In this document: positions 29,094 through 37,690 of the stretch, in pieces
Layout of the letters: every line of letters begins with the position of its first letter
Numbering within the stretch: the stretch's first letter is position 1
Source of the DNA: Haladaptatus salinisoli
GTDB taxonomy: Archaea; Halobacteriota; Halobacteria; Halobacteriales; Haladaptataceae
Direction of reading: 5' to 3'
Assembly: GCF_020614375.1 (NCBI RefSeq)
Contig: NZ_CP085329.1
Location: 62,001-126,000, forward strand
DNA length: 64,000 nucleotides
Notes under the pieces: generated by a model
The model's database searches: none
Told to the model about the DNA's origin: nothing
The model's input: only the letters and a program-made list of their open reading frames with translations
Translations under genes and position numbers: made by a program

Positions 29094-30314
29094 ATGCTGT
29101 CCACCGTCCAGTTGAAAGTCCGGCTCGAACGCACGGTCGCCTCGTTGCGCGGCGACGGCCGCGGTCGGGCGCTCGTCGTCATCGCGCTCGGGTGGTTGTT
29201 GATACTCGGAACGCGAATCACGATCCCCGTATTGCTGCCCGGGATAAAGACGACGTTCGATATCGACAACGCGACCGCCGGGTTCACCGTCACCGTCATC
29301 TGGGCGGTGTACGGTCTGTCGCAGTTCCCCGCCGGTCTCCTGAGCGACCGCATCGGCGACCGCAAAGTGCTCGTCGCCAGCCTCGTCGTCATGACGGTGA
29401 GCGTCGGCGCTCTCGCGTTCGCACCCGTCTTCATCGTCTTCCTCGGGATGGCGGCGCTCGTCGGCGTCGGGAACGGCCTGTACGGGCCGACGCGGGGGAC
29501 GCTCCTCTCGTCCCTGTATCCCGAGAACGACAGTACCGCTATCGGGTTCACGCTCGCGGTCGGAAGCCTCGGTGCGGCGGCGCTCCCCGTGCTGGCCGGA
29601 ACGGTCGTTGCCCGGTTCGGCTGGCGTAGCGTGCTCGCGGGTACCGTCCCGGTGTTTCTGTGCGCGACGGTACTGGCGTGGCGTGCCGTCCCCCCGACTT
29701 CCCCGACCGACGCCGCCGAAGTGCCTTCCCGCAGTCTCCGGGGTCTCCTCGCTGCCGTTAGCCGCCGTCCCGTCGTGCTCGGCGTCGGAGGGAAGACCAT
29801 CCGAGTGTTCGTCTTCCAGGGGCTCTCCGCCTTCCTTCCGACGTACCTCATCACGGTCAAAGGTATCGACGAGGTGACCGCCAGCGCGCTCTTCGCGGCC
29901 CTCTTCGTGAGCGGGGCCGTCGCGCAGATCGCTGGCGGACGCGCGGTCACCCGCTACGGGAATCGGTCCGTTCTGGTCGCCATCGCCGGCGCCAGTGCGC
30001 TCCCGCTTCTCGCGCTTCCGTTCGTCTCCGGCGTCGTCCCCATCGCTATCGTCATCGTCCTCATCGGCATCCAGTTGGGCGTCACGCCGGTCACCAACAC
30101 CTACATCATCAACGCCCTCCCGCCCGCGAACCGCAACGGAGCGTGGGGATTTCTGCGGACGGGCTACTTCCTCGTCGCGTCAACCGGGTCGGTCTTCGTC
30201 GGGGTCCTCGCCGACGCGGGATACTTCGACGGTGCGCTCGTTGTCCTCGGCGGCTTGCTTATCGCCGTCGCGGTCGTCTTCGCATTCCTCCCCGAACTTT
30301 CCGAGAGTCGCTGA
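29094..30314 (+). CDS. MFS transporter
   Basis: 406 residues with about 12 transmembrane segments and the loop motif GLLSDRIGDRKVL. It closely resembles the MFS protein at 1448-2791 along its length (GWLLILGTRI, IDNATAG, SQFPAG, GNGLYGP), so the two are paralogues. It starts 84 bases after the D-hydroxyacid oxidase and may export or import that enzyme's substrate. It is the last gene before the replication origin. Confidence 0.88.
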   Translation: MLSTVQLKVRLERTVASLRGDGRGRALVVIALGWLLILGTRITIPVLLPGIKTTFDIDNATAGFTVTVIWAVYGLSQFPAGLLSDRIGDRKVLVASLVVMTVSVGALAFAPVFIVFLGMAALVGVGNGLYGPTRGTLLSSLYPENDSTAIGFTLAVGSLGAAALPVLAGTVVARFGWRSVLAGTVPVFLCATVLAWRAVPPTSPTDAAEVPSRSLRGLLAAVSRRPVVLGVGGKTIRVFVFQGLSAFLPTYLITVKGIDEVTASALFAALFVSGAVAQIAGGRAVTRYGNRSVLVAIAGASALPLLALPFVSGVVPIAIVIVLIGIQLGVTPVTNTYIINALPPANRNGAWGFLRTGYFLVASTGSVFVGVLADAGYFDGALVVLGGLLIAVAVVFAFLPELSESR

Positions 30315-30471
30315 CGAAGGGGACGAGGACGCCGAGGGGACGAAAGCGCCACCGACGATTCCCTCCGTCGGTCACTCGAGGGCTTCGGTTCGAGGGCTCC
30401 GATTCCGTCGGCGGGCCATCGTTTTCTCGGCTCTCTCGGACGTTCGTTATGCTCATCTGATGTTTGTCGGA

Positions 30472-30492
30472 CACCCCGTGTTGCCGCTGTAA
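30472..30492 (-). repeat. Inverted ORB-like repeat
   Basis: On the minus strand this reads TTACAGCGGCAAC followed by ACGGGGTG. It is the only copy facing the others and marks the left edge of the origin, about 344 bases from the first direct copy. Confidence 0.85.
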
Positions 30493-30524
30493 GAGGAGGG
30501 ATGAAGTCGCCCGGTGCGCGATTT

Positions 30525-30625
30525 CGATGGAATAGGGATATCGACAATTCACCGTCTTCGCTAACATCGGTTAGTTCTGACCGTTCGGCAAAAACATTAA
30601 ATAGATGCATCTCGTAACCCACCGC
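30525..30625. other. Possible DNA unwinding element
   Basis: This stretch is clearly A/T-richer than its surroundings, with AAAAACATTAAATAG near 30583-30600, and lies between the inverted and the direct ORB repeats where unwinding is expected. The assignment rests on composition and position only. Confidence 0.5.
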
Positions 30626-30835
30626 ACCAGAGTCGCATCTATCTTCCACCGCGACGCGGTCGCGCGTGCGCCACCTGAAACCGTCTCCACCGATGGTTTC
30701 TGCTAATCGTCCCCACTGTTCTCCTTGTCCGGTTCTCTCATCCACCGTCTCTCTTACCCGCCGATTGACATCGTCCCCTTCGCTCGTCCTATCCGTCGAT
30801 CTCCGCCAAGCCACCCACCGACCGACGTCGAGATG

Positions 30836-30856
30836 TTACAGCGGCAACGCGGGGTG
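30836..30856 (+). repeat. Direct ORB-like repeat 1
   Basis: TTACAGCGGCAAC followed by GCGGGGTG, a full copy with G-string tail. Confidence 0.85.
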
Positions 30857-30911
30857 CCGCGACCGTCGAACCGTCGAGAGGCGCGGTTTCCGGTGGGGAC
30901 TCCGATCGAAT

Positions 30912-30932
30912 TTACAGCGGCAACGAGGGGTG
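30912..30932 (+). repeat. Direct ORB-like repeat 2
   Basis: TTACAGCGGCAAC followed by GAGGGGTG, 76 bases after repeat 1. Confidence 0.85.
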
Positions 30933-30964
30933 CGCGTCCTCCATCTCTTTCGTCGCCGAGGAGA

Positions 30965-31020
30965 TTACAGCGGCAATGCGGGGTGTTACAGCGGCAACGT
31001 GGGGAGTTACAGCGGCATAC
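30965..31020 (+). repeat. Three tandem ORB-like repeats with 21-base period
   Basis: Copies begin at 30965, 30986 and 31007. The first has one base change in the core (CAATG for CAACG) and a GGGGTG tail. The second has the tail GGGGAG. The third keeps TTACAGCGGCA and then diverges. The head-to-tail arrangement with no spacer puts initiator molecules on the same DNA face. Confidence 0.85.
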
Positions 31021-31091
31021 TCCGTTGCGATTCGGAGGGCAAATGGGCTGAAGACATCGATTTCGCGATTTAGGGCGGCAATCCGCTGTCG

Positions 31092-31107
31092 TTACAGCGG
31101 CAATAAA
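31092..31107 (+). repeat. ORB-like half repeat near the orc1 promoter
   Basis: TTACAGCGGCAA without the G-string, starting 71 bases before the orc1 ATG and about 34 bases before its TATA box. Its place suggests that Orc1 could bind near its own promoter and self-regulate; that is inference. Confidence 0.7.
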
Positions 31108-31125
31108 CTGCGTCAGTTAAGCAAG

Positions 31126-31134
31126 TATTATTAT
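31126..31134 (+). promoter_or_regulatory. TATA box of orc1/cdc6
   Basis: TATTATTAT lies about 33 bases before the ATG at 31163, a fitting distance for a promoter with a leader of a few bases. Confidence 0.5.
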
Positions 31135-31162
31135 CCCGGCACCCGTCGAATTCGTTCAAGGG

Positions 31163-32371
31163 ATGTCGAGTTCGCCAGACTACTTCGGTGAGGATACCGC
31201 GATTTTCGCCAACAAGGAACTGCTGCAGGTCTCCCACCTCCCGGACGGCGACCAGATAATCGGCCGGGAGGAAGAGCTGAAGAATCTCGGCAGCGCCCTC
31301 CGTCCCGCTCTCAACGGCAATACGCCCAGCAACGTGTTTCTCTACGGAAAGACGGGGACCGGAAAATCCCTCTGTTCGAAGTTCATCAGTCGGCAGATGA
31401 TGCAGCGCGCGGCGGACAACGGTATCCGAGCCGGCTTCGCGTACGTCGACTGCCTCCAGGACTCCACCGAAACGCAGGCGGTTCAATCCGCGGGCCACCA
31501 GTTGAACGACCCGGACCAAACGGAGATCACCATCCCGCAGTCCGGATTGAGCACCGCCGCTTACTACAAGCGCCTCTGGGACATCATCGAGAATCACTAC
31601 GACGTGGCCATCATCATCCTCGACGAGGTGGACAAACTCGAGAGCGACCACATCCTCATGCAACTGTCACGCGCGGTCGAATCCGGGAAGCTCGAGGACT
31701 CGAAACTCGGCGTGATAGGCATCTCGAACAAGATTCGGTACAAGGACGACCTGAACGAACGGATCAAAAGCAGCCTCTGCGAGCGCGATTACGTGTTCCC
31801 ACCCTACGACGCGAACCAGCTTCGCGAAATCCTCTACTCGCGCGACGACGCGTTCGTCGACGACGTTCTCGATCAGCCGGTTATTCCGCACGTCGCCGCG
31901 CTCGCGGCGCAGGAGCACGGCGACGCCAGACAGGCGATCGATATCCTGCGGTACGCGGGCGAAATCGCCGAAGAACACGGCGACGAAACCGTCCGCGAAG
32001 AGCACGTCTCGCTCGCCCAGGAGAAAGAAGAACAGAATCGAATCGCGGAGCTCATATCGAAAGCGCCGACGCACACGCGTTACGTTCTGCTCGCGCTCGC
32101 GTTTCGCGTCCAGCAGTCCACCGACTCGGCCCCCGAGATTCCCAACAAAGACGTCTACGAGACGTATCAACACATCTGCGAGCAGGAGAACTCCGACCCG
32201 CTCAAACAGCGGCGGGTTCGCGACCTCCTGAACGAACTCGAGTTCCTCGGAATCATCAAACAAGACCGTCGCGGCCGCGGCCGGGGGAAAGGTGGCTACA
32301 CGGTCAACCACCTCGTCGACGAGCCGGAACTCGTGTTGCGCGCCTGTAAGGAAGATCCGTCCCCGACGTGA
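31163..32371 (+). CDS. orc1: Orc1/Cdc6 family replication initiator
   Basis: 402 residues. This AAA+ initiator binds origin repeats and loads the MCM helicase. It has IIGREEELKNL, Walker A GKTGTGKS (62-69), Walker B IIILDEVDK with Asp154 and Glu155, sensor 1 LGVIGISNKIRY and sensor 2 GDARQAIDILRYAGEIA. The C-terminal 120 residues form the winged-helix DNA-binding domain. Haloarchaea carry many Orc1 paralogues, each usually tied to the adjacent origin; here the ORB array lies directly upstream. The repeat type suggests a lineage distinct from the conserved main chromosomal origin. Confidence 0.96.
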   Translation: MSSSPDYFGEDTAIFANKELLQVSHLPDGDQIIGREEELKNLGSALRPALNGNTPSNVFLYGKTGTGKSLCSKFISRQMMQRAADNGIRAGFAYVDCLQDSTETQAVQSAGHQLNDPDQTEITIPQSGLSTAAYYKRLWDIIENHYDVAIIILDEVDKLESDHILMQLSRAVESGKLEDSKLGVIGISNKIRYKDDLNERIKSSLCERDYVFPPYDANQLREILYSRDDAFVDDVLDQPVIPHVAALAAQEHGDARQAIDILRYAGEIAEEHGDETVREEHVSLAQEKEEQNRIAELISKAPTHTRYVLLALAFRVQQSTDSAPEIPNKDVYETYQHICEQENSDPLKQRRVRDLLNELEFLGIIKQDRRGRGRGKGGYTVNHLVDEPELVLRACKEDPSPT

Positions 32372-32654
32372 GCGACCGCGTACTCCGCCGCCTCGGCCTC
32401 GCGATTCGATTCTCGGCAGTCGTTCCGCGACTTCCGTTCGATTTCCACCGCCGCACGGATTTTCGGGACCCGCACGGCGACGACCTACCTAGCTACATCG
32501 AAAGTTCGCGTCTCGGACGTTTTCTCGAACGTCGAATCGCCGCCGGGGGCTCACGGTCGGCGGCGCGAGCGAGACTGGGGCGGTCGCCGCGGCGATTCGA
32601 CGGGGTCGTTACCGGGACGATTCGGCGTCTCCATAGTCCCTCTCGGGGGTTCCG

Positions 32655-33245
32655 TCACGCCGGATTTTGTTCGTCACGACGGGTATCGTCCGTCTCGCTC
32701 GGCTGCCCGTCGGCGCGGTGCGAGCGGCGCTGTGCGCGACGTTCACGCCGCCGTGCGAGTAGCATTCGCGCGACGTAGCCGGGTCGCGGTGGAATCCACC
32801 CGAGCTGTTTGGCCATGCCGAGGTCGTCGCGCACGGCGTCGTGTTCCGCGACCGCGCCGTCGGCGATCCGATACCAGTGCGTCTGTTCGACGGAGAACGT
32901 GCGATCGTTCGACGGAAACACGTCCGTGACCTCCCCGTCGGGCGAATCGTGTACTACGAACGGCCCGTGCTGCCGGCCGTGCATGGTTACCCGCGCCGCG
33001 GCGCGGTCTCGGTCGACGACGACCTCGTGGAACTCGAACCGCATGTCGGCGAAGGCTCTGTGTAGCCAACGTATCGTGGCTTTCAACCCGTCGGGGCCGC
33101 GTCGGCGAGCCTCCATCGGCTCGTCGGCGGAGCGGTGGTTGAAGTAGTCCGACGTCACGTGGGCATCGACCGCGTCGAGGTCCCCCGTAGCTACGATGTG
33201 CAAATCTTCTCGGGCGAGATGTTCGGCGTTCTGCTGCTCGGTCAT
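32655..33245 (-). CDS. SnoaL-like / ester cyclase family protein
   Basis: 196 residues. The first 150 form a SnoaL/NTF2-like alpha+beta barrel: DAVDAHVTSDYFNHRS, GPDGLKATIRWLHRAFADMRFEFHEVVVDRDRAAARVTMHGRQHGPF and HWYRIADGAVAEHDAVRDDLGMAKQLGW are typical of the ester-cyclase subgroup. The last 45 residues are an Arg-rich polar tail. The exact reaction is unknown. It lies after a 283-base gap (32372-32654) in which I see no gene. Confidence 0.78.
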   Translation of the reverse strand: MTEQQNAEHLAREDLHIVATGDLDAVDAHVTSDYFNHRSADEPMEARRRGPDGLKATIRWLHRAFADMRFEFHEVVVDRDRAAARVTMHGRQHGPFVVHDSPDGEVTDVFPSNDRTFSVEQTHWYRIADGAVAEHDAVRDDLGMAKQLGWIPPRPGYVARMLLARRRERRAQRRSHRADGQPSETDDTRRDEQNPA

Positions 33246-33398
33246 GGGCGTTTCACGAACGACGGTTCGGGCAGAACCGATATGTAAGCATCTCGTGCAT
33301 CTCGTGCACCGTCCGGGTGCGTCCCAGGTACTGCAAGCGATACACCGGTCGCCGGAGCGACTAATCGCGACGGCGTCGCCCGCGACGCAGCACCCGAA

Positions 33399-34187
33399 TC
33401 ACGCCTCTAACGCTTCCGCGTCGAGGGGTCGGGCCTCCTCGCGATACGACTCGTAGAGCGGAAGAGCCCACTCGCGTGCCTCCTGTGCGTCGGTGTCGAC
33501 GATCGCCCGTAACATGCCGGTGTCCGGATTGTAGCCGGTGAGCGCGATGCGGTCGTCGAAGATGGTGAGTCCGCACGGGAGCGTATCGTGCAACAAGATG
33601 GTGAGATTTCCGCTCGCGAGGCCTTTTTTGGCTGCCTCGGGGGACCAGTCGAGCACGGCCTCGACGATGGGCGGCGGGTAGATAATCTCGGTATCCATGC
33701 CGGCGCGGACGTTCCGAAACAGCGAACCGGCGTTGGCCGATTTGAGCGTCGTCGTCCCGAACGCTCGCATCGTTTCCGCGTCTTCGATCAGGTCGTCGTA
33801 GCGCCGGACGGGCTTGTACGGGTCGTCGTCGTCGACGACCGTGACGACCGCGTCGGCGAACGCCTCTATCGTGACGCCGAGCTTTTCGGTCGGGAGCCAC
33901 TTCGCGACGTCCCTGAGCGTCCGTTCGGTCTCCATCCGATTGAGCAGGCTCGTTACCTCCTCCGCGATGAACCGACCCGCCGGCGTCGCCCGATGTTGGT
34001 GGCCGTCTCGGACGACCCAACCCTGCGTTTCGAACTCGCGGAGCATTCGCCCGATGGTGGACGACGACGCTCCGGTTATCGCTCGTAGATCCGACCGGCT
34101 CTGCGCACCGTCAGCCAGTGCGCCGATGACTTCGATGCGGTGCTCAGAGCGCGCGAGATACTCGATCTCGTCGAGTGCCGTATTCAT
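33399..34187 (-). CDS. Winged-helix transcriptional regulator with FilR1-type domain
   Basis: 262 residues. Residues 1-80 form a winged helix-turn-helix (RIEVIGALADGAQSRSDLRAITGASSSTIGRMLREFETQGWV). The region 130-250 (NLTILLHDTLPCGLTIFDDRIALTGYN) matches the FilR1/DUF1724 domain common in haloarchaeal regulators. Such proteins are putative DNA-binding repressors or activators responding to unknown signals. The gene stands alone, divergent from nothing close, so its target is not evident. Confidence 0.83.
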   Translation of the reverse strand: MNTALDEIEYLARSEHRIEVIGALADGAQSRSDLRAITGASSSTIGRMLREFETQGWVVRDGHQHRATPAGRFIAEEVTSLLNRMETERTLRDVAKWLPTEKLGVTIEAFADAVVTVVDDDDPYKPVRRYDDLIEDAETMRAFGTTTLKSANAGSLFRNVRAGMDTEIIYPPPIVEAVLDWSPEAAKKGLASGNLTILLHDTLPCGLTIFDDRIALTGYNPDTGMLRAIVDTDAQEAREWALPLYESYREEARPLDAEALEA

Positions 34188-34246
34188 GGTACTAGTTCAC
34201 ACTGAACACTAAACGTTTTTTGGATTCGACGGTACGAGGCGGTTTT

Positions 34247-35338
34247 CTACTCCGTCTCCCTATCACTGGCCGAACGGGCGGCGAACGGCCCGATAAAGAG
34301 CGTCGACCGGGACATCACCGCCAAGCGAAACACGTACGCGATTAGAAGAACGATCGGAGCGAGCGCGACCGTTACCGCCCCGCTTACGAACAGCAGTTGG
34401 TGTTCGATGCCGAACAGCTGGCCGGGAAAAACCGTGGGCGCGTAAATCTGTGCGGCGCAGTACGTCAGGACTATCGATGGCAATCCCGTGTAGAGTAGTC
34501 CCTCCGAGAGGCCGATGTACTCCGAGCGGATGTAGACGGTCTTCAGATACTCGCGGGAAACGGCGAACAGTTCGAGGAGCTCGTCCATCTCGTCGAACGC
34601 CTCGGCCTCGGACGCGGAGAGCGTCTGTTCGTGCCGTTTGCGGATGTCGCGTAGAGTCCGAACCTTCCCGGATATCGCGAATCGCAACGCGGCGGACGTC
34701 GCCTCGAATCGTCCGAAGCGGCCGTTCGACAGTAGCGCGGCCACGCTCGTCGCTTCGTCGATGACGGAGTCGGCGAACGTACTCGTCTCCTCGCGGAGCG
34801 GCCGATTCCCCGAATCGGCGGTCACCTCGCGAAGCCGCTCCGCTTGGTGAACGATCGACTCCATGAGGACGTGCAGAAAGCGTGCCGGCGAGGTTGGACT
34901 CGTTCGTACCCCCGTGTGTTCTTCGATTTTCTCGCGTAACTCCATCGTCTGTTCGTACCGGTCCTGCTGCTCGCCGACGGGTCCGAGGCCGGGTGACAAG
35001 ACGAGCTGATTGATGGAGAGGACGATCACCACGACCGAGACGATCGCTTTGAGAAGCTCGACCAGGACCGCTCCCGGTGCGATACCTCGGGTGAGAAACG
35101 ACTGAACTGAGACCGGTCCGAACGAGCCGACGAGGACGATGACGAGAAAACACAGGCTCAACAGGAGACCGGTGACGAACCAGCGGTTCGCGTCGATCTG
35201 GACCCACCGTTTCGTCCGAGTGAGCCGCCGGCCGATACCGCTCGTCGGTGGTTTTCCGTACGTGGCATCGTCTATCGTCCGAATCGGAATCGACTCGCGC
35301 CCGCCGTCCCGTTCCGCCGACTCGCTACGCCGACTCAT
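34247..35338 (-). CDS. Membrane protein with central cytoplasmic helical domain
   Basis: 363 residues. A polar N-terminus (about 50 residues) is followed by two transmembrane segments (about 55-75 and 88-112), a long hydrophilic helix-rich middle (115-275), and two more transmembrane segments (about 282-302 and 312-338). No family is recognised with confidence. The layout, two plus two membrane spans around a soluble helical core, is seen in several haloarchaeal proteins of unknown role. It stands alone on the minus strand. Confidence 0.7.
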   Translation of the reverse strand: MSRRSESAERDGGRESIPIRTIDDATYGKPPTSGIGRRLTRTKRWVQIDANRWFVTGLLLSLCFLVIVLVGSFGPVSVQSFLTRGIAPGAVLVELLKAIVSVVVIVLSINQLVLSPGLGPVGEQQDRYEQTMELREKIEEHTGVRTSPTSPARFLHVLMESIVHQAERLREVTADSGNRPLREETSTFADSVIDEATSVAALLSNGRFGRFEATSAALRFAISGKVRTLRDIRKRHEQTLSASEAEAFDEMDELLELFAVSREYLKTVYIRSEYIGLSEGLLYTGLPSIVLTYCAAQIYAPTVFPGQLFGIEHQLLFVSGAVTVALAPIVLLIAYVFRLAVMSRSTLFIGPFAARSASDRETE

Positions 35339-35782
35339 AGTTTCGATACCGGTATCGCCGCATCGTCGTCCGTGCCGACGATCGGTACGGCTGAAGGTGT
35401 GGTTTCATGCGTTGCCTCCACTACTCGCCTAATGCGGAAAGTCACTTCCATTCTGCCGCTTTCGGTGAGCGTCGGCCGATCCGTCGTCCCGAACGGTCAC
35501 CGTCGAGCCGTGACAAGTTCGTACGATCATCGACGCGTCGTTGAAAAATCGCGGAGAAACGAGGTATTAAACGCCCGGAATCTCTACTTTCCGTACCCGA
35601 GTTTTACTGTTTCCGCCGCGCCGTCGCCCTACGCGGTGCCGAATCTAGTCCGAGTAAACCGAATTACAACCGAGTATGGACTACTTTAGAAGCTGAACGA
35701 TCTACCGTCTTTTCGGCGTCGGCTCCGGTTGGTGCTCGTGGAGCATCGTTCGAACAACCATCGGTTGCGCGACGAGGAAACC
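35339..35782. other. Intergenic region without a credible gene
   Basis: 444 bases, A/T-richer than average. Reading frames here have poor haloarchaeal codon use. A/T-rich patches near 35560-35600 and 35665-35695 could hold promoters for the genes on either side. Confidence 0.5.
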
Positions 35783-36181
35783 ATGACACCAGAGTCAAAA
35801 TCGCTACGAAATTCCGAAGCAACGTTCCTGCAAGAAGAACAGCCAGAAGTCCGCGAAGGGTACATGTTCGTCAATCAGTTCCATCCCAACGCGGAGTTCG
35901 TCGTCATTTCAGAAGCGCTACCTTGGGAACCAGAGAACGTCGGACAAGGACAGTTGCTCTCCGACTTCACCACGAGGATGATTCAGTACACGGGGGCGCG
36001 CAACGAGTTCGCGTTCCTGTTTCCCTACGAAGACGCCAACGTCACGCAGGGACAACGCTACACGCTCGGTGGTGACTGGTCGGACATCGGCCAGCAGGCG
36101 GAGGAGTTCCGTGGCGAGGTCGATCCGGAGTTCATCGATAACTTCGTCAACGTCACGTTCCAGCCGATCGCTCAGTTTTAA
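35783..36181 (+). CDS. Hypothetical beta-rich protein, paired with the following Tat protein
   Basis: 132 residues. No known family. The region from about residue 27 (FVNQFHPNAEFVVISEALPWEPE) to the end resembles the domain of the next gene, including the FLFPYEDANVTQGQRYTLGG and VNVTFQPI stretches. Unlike the neighbour it has no signal peptide, so it may remain in the cytoplasm. The start at 35783 was preferred to an upstream TTG-type start because it follows a GAGGA element. It is 34 bases before the next gene and likely co-transcribed. Confidence 0.6.
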   Translation: MTPESKSLRNSEATFLQEEQPEVREGYMFVNQFHPNAEFVVISEALPWEPENVGQGQLLSDFTTRMIQYTGARNEFAFLFPYEDANVTQGQRYTLGGDWSDIGQQAEEFRGEVDPEFIDNFVNVTFQPIAQF

Positions 36182-36215
36182 ACTGAGAAACAAACGAGCG
36201 ACTACGAGAATCACT

Positions 36216-36809
36216 ATGACACGACCCAAATCCACACACGAACGGCCCGGTAAGGAATCGTCGCGTCGATCGTTCATGAAGAAAGGTGCGTTCGCATCGG
36301 GCCTCGCGCTCGGCATCGGAGTCCCGTCGCTTGGAAGCGGTATGGCGCAAGACGGCGGACGAACGGTGGTGGGCGTGATACCACAAGGCCAGTACCGCAG
36401 CGGTGCACGGTTTAGACTCGTTTCGAACGCGATTCCGTACGCACCCATCGAGAACGATGCCCAAGGCCAAGAGTACACGACGTGGGCCATCAGTTATCAG
36501 GGTACGCCGGGCGCAACGACGATGCTCTTCGTTCCGGAAAACGTCGACCTCCAGAGCGGACAAACGTACCAGTTCACGACTCAGTTCAATCCCGTCGGCT
36601 TCGATGGCGGGGCCGGCGGGTTCGGTCCTCGCTTCAACGAGGGAGCTATCGACAACGATGTCGTGTACGACGATCCCGCTGAACTCGGCCTCATCGCCGT
36701 GCAGTTCTCGCCCGTTCAGGGCGGGACGACGACCCCGGGTGGCAACCAAACAACGGGTAATCAGACGCAAGGCAACCAAACTGGCGGCAATCAAACGACC
36801 GGCGGATAA
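36216..36809 (+). CDS. Tat-exported hypothetical protein with NQT-rich C-terminus
   Basis: 197 residues. A twin-arginine signal (SSRRSFMKKGAFASG) is followed by a hydrophobic stretch and the likely cleavage region GSGMAQDGG. The mature domain shares a pattern with the preceding protein (FRLVSNAIPYAPIEN, TTMLFVPENVDLQSGQTYQF, IAVQFSPV). The C-terminus has four GNQT units; each NQT is an N-glycosylation sequon, so this tail could be heavily glycosylated on the cell surface. Function is unknown. Confidence 0.72.
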   Translation: MTRPKSTHERPGKESSRRSFMKKGAFASGLALGIGVPSLGSGMAQDGGRTVVGVIPQGQYRSGARFRLVSNAIPYAPIENDAQGQEYTTWAISYQGTPGATTMLFVPENVDLQSGQTYQFTTQFNPVGFDGGAGGFGPRFNEGAIDNDVVYDDPAELGLIAVQFSPVQGGTTTPGGNQTTGNQTQGNQTGGNQTTGG

Positions 36810-36849
36810 ACCTCACCGTCACTCGACGAGGTCCAACGCGGAAACTCAC

Positions 36850-36881
36850 TTTTGAAACCGGTCGATTTTGAAACCGGTCGA
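36850..36881 (+). repeat. Perfect 16-base tandem duplication
   Basis: TTTTGAAACCGGTCGA occurs twice without spacer between two convergent genes. Each unit holds the palindrome ACCGGT and a T-run, so it may act as a bidirectional terminator. Confidence 0.75.
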
Positions 36882-36906
36882 TCGAAGTCAGGAGCGGTTC
36901 GCCGTG

Positions 36907-37431
36907 CTATCGCGAGTTCCGTCCTGCCCACAGCCAACAGGTGACCGCCACGATCGAAATCCCTCCGAGAAAGAGCAGACCGTTCCGCAGCGGCGCACCG
37001 AGCGGAATGAGTTTGATATGGAAGTGTCGTACGTTGACCGGCCAGAACGGACTGATCGGCTGGGTTCCCGGGAGAACGACGAAGATGTCCGCGACGACGT
37101 GACTCGCAACGCCCGTGAATAAGGCGAGCGTCGTGTAGAGAAACACGTGGCGCGGCGTAAGAAACGAAAACCGTGGTGGGCCGGCGGCGCGATGGTACAG
37201 AAGAACGAGAACGGTGGCGATGCTCCCTCCGACGAGAGCGGTCGCGACCGCGAACGCGAACGTGTGTGTGAGGCCGTGGTGCGCGACGTACGGTAAATAC
37301 AGATCGAGATCGGGAGCCATAGCGGCCAGTAACACGACGAGCGCGTAGACGGTTCCAGCCTTGCGACCGAGACCGTACACTATCGGGGCGGCGAACACCA
37401 ACGCGACGCCGAAGTGACCGAGCGGATACAT
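36907..37431 (-). CDS. YdjM/DUF457-like membrane-bound putative metal-dependent hydrolase
   Basis: 174 residues with about four to five hydrophobic segments. Conserved polar motifs inside the membrane part, MAPDLDLYLPYVAHHGLTHTF and ASHVVADIF, match the family annotated as LexA-binding inner-membrane putative hydrolases. The Asp and His residues could bind a metal. I start at MYPLGHFG, where homology begins. The molecular function of the family is not established. It lies 22 bases downstream of another small membrane protein gene on the same strand. Confidence 0.75.
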   Translation of the reverse strand: MYPLGHFGVALVFAAPIVYGLGRKAGTVYALVVLLAAMAPDLDLYLPYVAHHGLTHTFAFAVATALVGGSIATVLVLLYHRAAGPPRFSFLTPRHVFLYTTLALFTGVASHVVADIFVVLPGTQPISPFWPVNVRHFHIKLIPLGAPLRNGLLFLGGISIVAVTCWLWAGRNSR

Positions 37432-37453
37432 GGATTTCTGGCGGTTCACAGCG

Positions 37454-37690
37454 TCACAGTCGAAGGACGTCGAGACCCCTGAGTCCCCAGCCGACGAGGG
37501 CCGCGCTGAGTACGAAGCCACTCACACCGACAACGAGCGGCAACATCTTCCCCGGAAGCGGCCCGCGAGCGGGGTTGAGAACCATCGACCACAGAAAGTA
37601 CATGCCGGTCGCCATCCCGCTAATGGCCGCGAACGACGCTTTACATCCCTCTCTCGATGACGGATTCGACGGTCCGGATTCACTCGTCAT
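37454..37690 (-). CDS. Small two-helix membrane protein
   Basis: 78 residues, with hydrophobic segments at about 21-36 and 50-70. No family is recognised. It is likely co-transcribed with the DUF457-like gene 22 bases downstream. Confidence 0.5.
   Translation of the reverse strand: MTSESGPSNPSSREGCKASFAAISGMATGMYFLWSMVLNPARGPLPGKMLPLVVGVSGFVLSAALVGWGLRGLDVLRL

Larger units (their letters stand above)
30472..31107 (+). other. Replication origin (ORB array upstream of orc1/cdc6)
   Basis: The 848-base gap between the MFS gene and orc1/cdc6 has no credible gene. It holds seven copies of a TTACAGCGGCAAC-type element: one inverted at 30472-30492, and six direct from 30836 on. Full copies end in a G-string such as GGGGTG. 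Inverted origin recognition boxes around an A/T-richer unwinding stretch, next to an initiator gene, is the standard layout of haloarchaeal origins. The spacing of the three central copies is exactly 21 bases, two helical turns. Confidence 0.85.

Noticed and set aside
30836-31107. Short regularly spaced repeats as a CRISPR array
   Set aside because: The units are about 21 bases with no spacers in the tandem part, occur in both orientations around an A/T-rich stretch, and lie by orc1/cdc6. They are origin boxes.
32368-32778. Plus-strand frame overlapping the end of orc1
   Set aside because: It is Arg/Ser-rich with no motif, and its end overlaps the better supported SnoaL-like gene.
35372-35689. 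Plus-strand reading frame in the gap before 35783
   Set aside because: Codon use is poor, the composition is A/T-rich and it has no family resemblance.
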